64,000 nucleotides of DNA from Galeruca laticollis (Eukaryota; Arthropoda; Insecta; Coleoptera; Chrysomelidae): NCBI GenBank assembly GCA_963921935.1, contig OY998177.1, forward strand, positions 10,257,754 to 10,321,753, read 5' to 3'. Shown piece after piece: positions 61,027-64,000 of this stretch. The position numbers were made by a program, and so were the translations under genes. The notes under the pieces are model-generated. The model saw only the letters and a program-made list of their open reading frames with translations. It was not told the DNA's origin and made no database searches. Position 1 is the stretch's first letter. Every line of letters starts with the position of its first letter.

Positions 61027-62749
61027 ATGCTACACACTGTATGTAAATATTAAATTTAAAAATTTGATTACCATTCAAATCAAAAGAAATAGCTGATTTA
61101 TGGAAGGAAAAGGAAAATCATCAATTCATAAAATAAATAGTAAATCAAACCGAAGAAACATAAAGAAAATTTATAATTTAACCTGTACATACACATATGT
61201 AGTAGATAGTAATAGTCAAAAGATTATGATTTGTTTTAAAATATCCTAATTAGATATCGTAAGAAACTTTTTGGAAACACTAGAAAATTATTTCAGAGTA
61301 TGTCAAGAAGTGAAAGTCAAAATAATAAAAACATTGGGGTTATAATGTCTGACATTTGTGACATTATTTGTCATGTTTAATAGATCAAATGAAAATAAAT
61401 ATAACTGTCAGTTTAAAACATTTTGGAAATTATATAAAAGGAAGTATAATTTGATTATTTGGAAGTATAAAACGGAATGTTCTGAAATAGATAAATAAAT
61501 AATTTGAAACCTGAGATGGGATTTACCAACAAAAATGTTTATAACTTGTTTGATTGGTGATTTATACTTGAAATGTTTCAATTAGCGGCAAGCTGATTTA
61601 TTAATTGAGAAAAATTGAGGGGGAAGGTTGTTGATAATGAACACTAATAACTAGGTGGAAATTTTTTAACAATGAATGGGGGTGAGAAAATTGAATTTTT
61701 GGAACAAAAAACGGAATATTCACTAGAAGAGCTGTGCATTTTGAATGGTAAAAGTAAAAAGGAATACATAATTCATTAAAATAATTTAATAAAATTTGTA
61801 AAAGAAACTGATGAATAGAAAAGTAACAAGATATTGGTAAAAATAGCAGAATACTAACCTCTATATTGATCCGTATAATAAAGTAAAGTTTTGTATCGTG
61901 GAAATAATATCTCCACGATACATCTCAGAAATAATTTGAGTCTGGAAACCCATCACAGATATATTGATGTAGATGAAATATAACACCATCTTTGGTTTAT
62001 ACCCAAACAGTAGGGACAGTAGAGTATCCCAGGAAGAAACCTACAAGAAGAATTAAATCAATGTGAATTGGACATAAGTGAACAGGTATCTAAAAACTAT
62101 TTCGTTTTAAAAGTTAAATAAACTGTGTATCTCATTAAACTTTGAAATTTCACAGACATTAACCATCACCATATCCGCCATTTTGCGTTTTAAAGTTTTT
62201 TGACATCATATGATCTATTCAGTGTGTATAATATGTTGCATAATTGTACCTATATTCAATATTAATCAATTTTTGTGAATGTTCATTGAATGAACGATCA
62301 CTCTAGATAAGTTATTCTCATTAAAATTTTGTATTCGAATAATGTATTCGTTGTCTACTTGGTGAATTTCATTTCGAGATAATTGTCCATTTTATCAGTT
62401 GGCATCATTGATGAGGCGTATCGTAGCTTGAGGGAGGTGTCGAAACAGAATGTACAGGACCGTTCTGTAAAAATTTGTAAGGAAAAGAAAACCAAGATCT
62501 TCATTTTTTTTTTGAAACTTTTTGATTAATTAAAAAAATTTTCGGCGCTTATAATAAAAATTAGTAAAAAAATTATTCAATTCCATGAACCCAAGATCCT
62601 GAGGTTATTGAGTTCTCAACTATATAGTTAAAACTAGGATTTTTAAAAAACTATAAAAGGTAAGTGTAATCATTTCTTGACACATTTTAAAATTCTTTTC
62701 AATATACCAGGCGAATAAAAAATTTTATTCATAGAAAAGTAAACCACAG

Positions 62750-62751
<2 letters not shown>
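61027..62751 (-). repeat. Inner palindrome arm, right (1.73 kb)
   Basis: Starts ATGCTACACACTGTATGT and ends AAACCACAGTA, the inverse of the left arm. Substitutions and short indels show that it is not an exact copy. Confidence 0.88.

Positions 62752-62788
<37 letters not shown>
62752..62788. repeat. (TA)n tract without satellite insertion
   Basis: TA repeats between the inner arm and the Jockey-like arm. It is the counterpart of 55800-59139 on the left, where the same junction holds the satellite array. Confidence 0.93.
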
Positions 62789-62789
<1 letters not shown>

Positions 62790-64000
62790 AATGCGTAAAT
62801 TTTAGTATACAGGGGCGAAAATCAATGTAATTAATGTATTATTCGTAGGAAGAATTTGAATATAAATTTAAATTCGTACAACAACCCTACCACATAGCAA
62901 CCAAATGTACGTGGCTGATACCACGCCACCGGAATTTATGGTCCAAAAAAAATTACTAAATTCACCACATTTATAAAACAAACAACAAAAGCTCAATAAC
63001 TAACGAGGAGATGAAAACAAATACGACTCGTTGTCAGGAATATCAGAGGATGAAAATCAAGTAGCCGCACCTTCACAAAAAAAGAGAAAAGAAACTAAAT
63101 TTAGAAAACATAACTCTTCATCAGACACATCGGACGAAGGCATCAACAAACATCAGAACAAAAAGGCAAAAGCAAAAGACGCACCAATTTCGAGCAAAAA
63201 AACGAGTACAGCATGTCCCCCCATTGTGAGTGACGGAAACGTCTCAGCACATCGTGAAATGGTGAAAAAATTGAAAAAGGAAATGAAAAAAAACTTTGAG
63301 ATGAAATACACTGCAAACTCCACAATTATATTTACTAAAGAAGTGATACATTCCGAAAATCTAGAATTCGCTGTTCGTACGGAGAAAATACCAATCAATA
63401 CATACTCTAGAAGAGAGAAAAAAACCACGCCTTCGTCCTGAGAGGGCGAATCGAGGGAATACAACTCGACGAATTGAAAGAAGAACTCTTAACATTATAC
63501 AAACTCACAATCAAAGATATTTTTCGAATGACAACGAAAGGTAAACCAATATACTTAGTGGTTACAGATTCCAAAATAATACTCGATTATTTAAACAAAA
63601 ATGTAAGAATGACCGAGCATACTAGAGTCCAATGGGAATTTAGACGGCAGAGTAAGCCTATAATACAATGCCACATCTGCCAGCTGTGGGGTCATGCATC
63701 CTCGAATTGTGGCAGGGCCACAAGATGCCTTAACTGTGCTGCACCACACCTCCCCCAAAGTGCCCTAAGGACGTGTCTAAACCTGCAAAATTCGCCAACT
63801 GTAACGGTGATCACCCCGCCAACGCCTGGATCTGTCCGGAGTATATCAAGCAAGGAAAGTGGCTCGATCAGAGAAGATCCAAAATCCAAAATCAAAAAAC
63901 AGAAGTTACAGGATACATACCAGCTCCAGTGCCCACAATCAACCCCTAGAACAAAAACGTACGCGCTGAAGAAGATTACTTCCCGAGCCTGCCACCCAAG
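62789..64000 (+). pseudogene. Jockey-like element, right copy: ORF1
   Basis: Inverse of 55799 leftwards. After a 240-base leader, ORF1 reads SGISEDENQVAAPSQKKRKE (63031-), SKKTSTACPPIVSDGN and ENLEFAVRTEKIPIN, with a frame change at the A7 run 63418-63424. It then continues NHAFVLRGRIEGIQLDELKEE, KIILDYLNKNVRMTEHT, CHICQLWGHASSNC (63670-63711) and CLNCAAPH. Another frame change follows near 63770. The first open piece is 63031-63441. No good ATG precedes it in frame. The element continues beyond the window, where ORF2 is expected. Confidence 0.82.

Overview
This is a stretch of eukaryotic repeat DNA, almost certainly from an insect. A beetle or another arthropod with a large, repeat-rich genome is possible, but that is inference from the transposon families only. 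The sequence is AT-rich, full of (TA)n microsatellites, and contains an apparent spliceosomal intron. I found no host gene, rRNA, tRNA or CRISPR array. Practically every coding segment belongs to a mobile element, and most are broken.

Layout. 1-3560: the 3' part of an uninterrupted I-like non-LTR retrotransposon (endonuclease, RT, RNase H, zinc knuckle, poly(A)). 3592-6050: decayed RT fragments and a Penelope-type GIY-YIG scrap. 6061-10480: a dead Gypsy pol (Gypsy-A) split by a mariner (6654-9025, DD41D type) whose two ends are both copies of its 3' end; a poly-G run and a 49-bp repeat array follow. 12571-17128: a dead second I-like element. 17255-17544: a mariner scrap. 18346-21505: a 3.16-kb element with 31-bp TIRs and an ATAT target duplication. 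It carries a minus-strand gene with an intron that encodes a YSDSCTGQN-type (DUF7869-like) protein; this is the best candidate for a poorly described transposon. 22096-24891: a TIR element built from two different tandem arrays. 27128-27618: another mariner scrap. 28390-30958: a Gypsy gag/protease relic (Gypsy-C).

31484-52184 is a nest of Penelope-like elements (PLEs), Gypsy elements and (TA)n tracts. PLE-1 copy A (31484-33930) carries an inverted 3' end at its 5' side. A minus-strand Gypsy-B (36367-46384) is split by a complete-ended errantivirus-type provirus (38797-45503) with LTRs, gag, pol and env, TGCA target duplications and several lesions. PLE-2 (46420-49296) is an almost perfect 1.4-kb-arm palindrome. 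A second Gypsy-B 3' fragment lies at 49343-50883, and PLE-1 copy B at 50956-52184. Copy B cuts into a pogo/Tigger transposase (52185-53895).

53896-64000 is a very large inverted duplication. Jockey-like ORF1/endonuclease sequence lies at the outside on both sides (53896-55799 minus, 62789-64000 plus), and a 1.7-1.8-kb non-coding arm lies inside on both sides (59140-60922 and 61027-62751). The left arm alone contains a tandem array of exactly 350-bp monomers (55892-59063) placed inside the (TA)n tract; the right arm keeps that tract uninterrupted. A one-unit diverged relative sits between (TA)n tracts at 35880-36320.

Recurring theme: most (TA)n tracts in the window touch a fold-back (inverted duplication), which suggests that (TA)n tracts act as targets or as sites of hairpin-mediated duplication.
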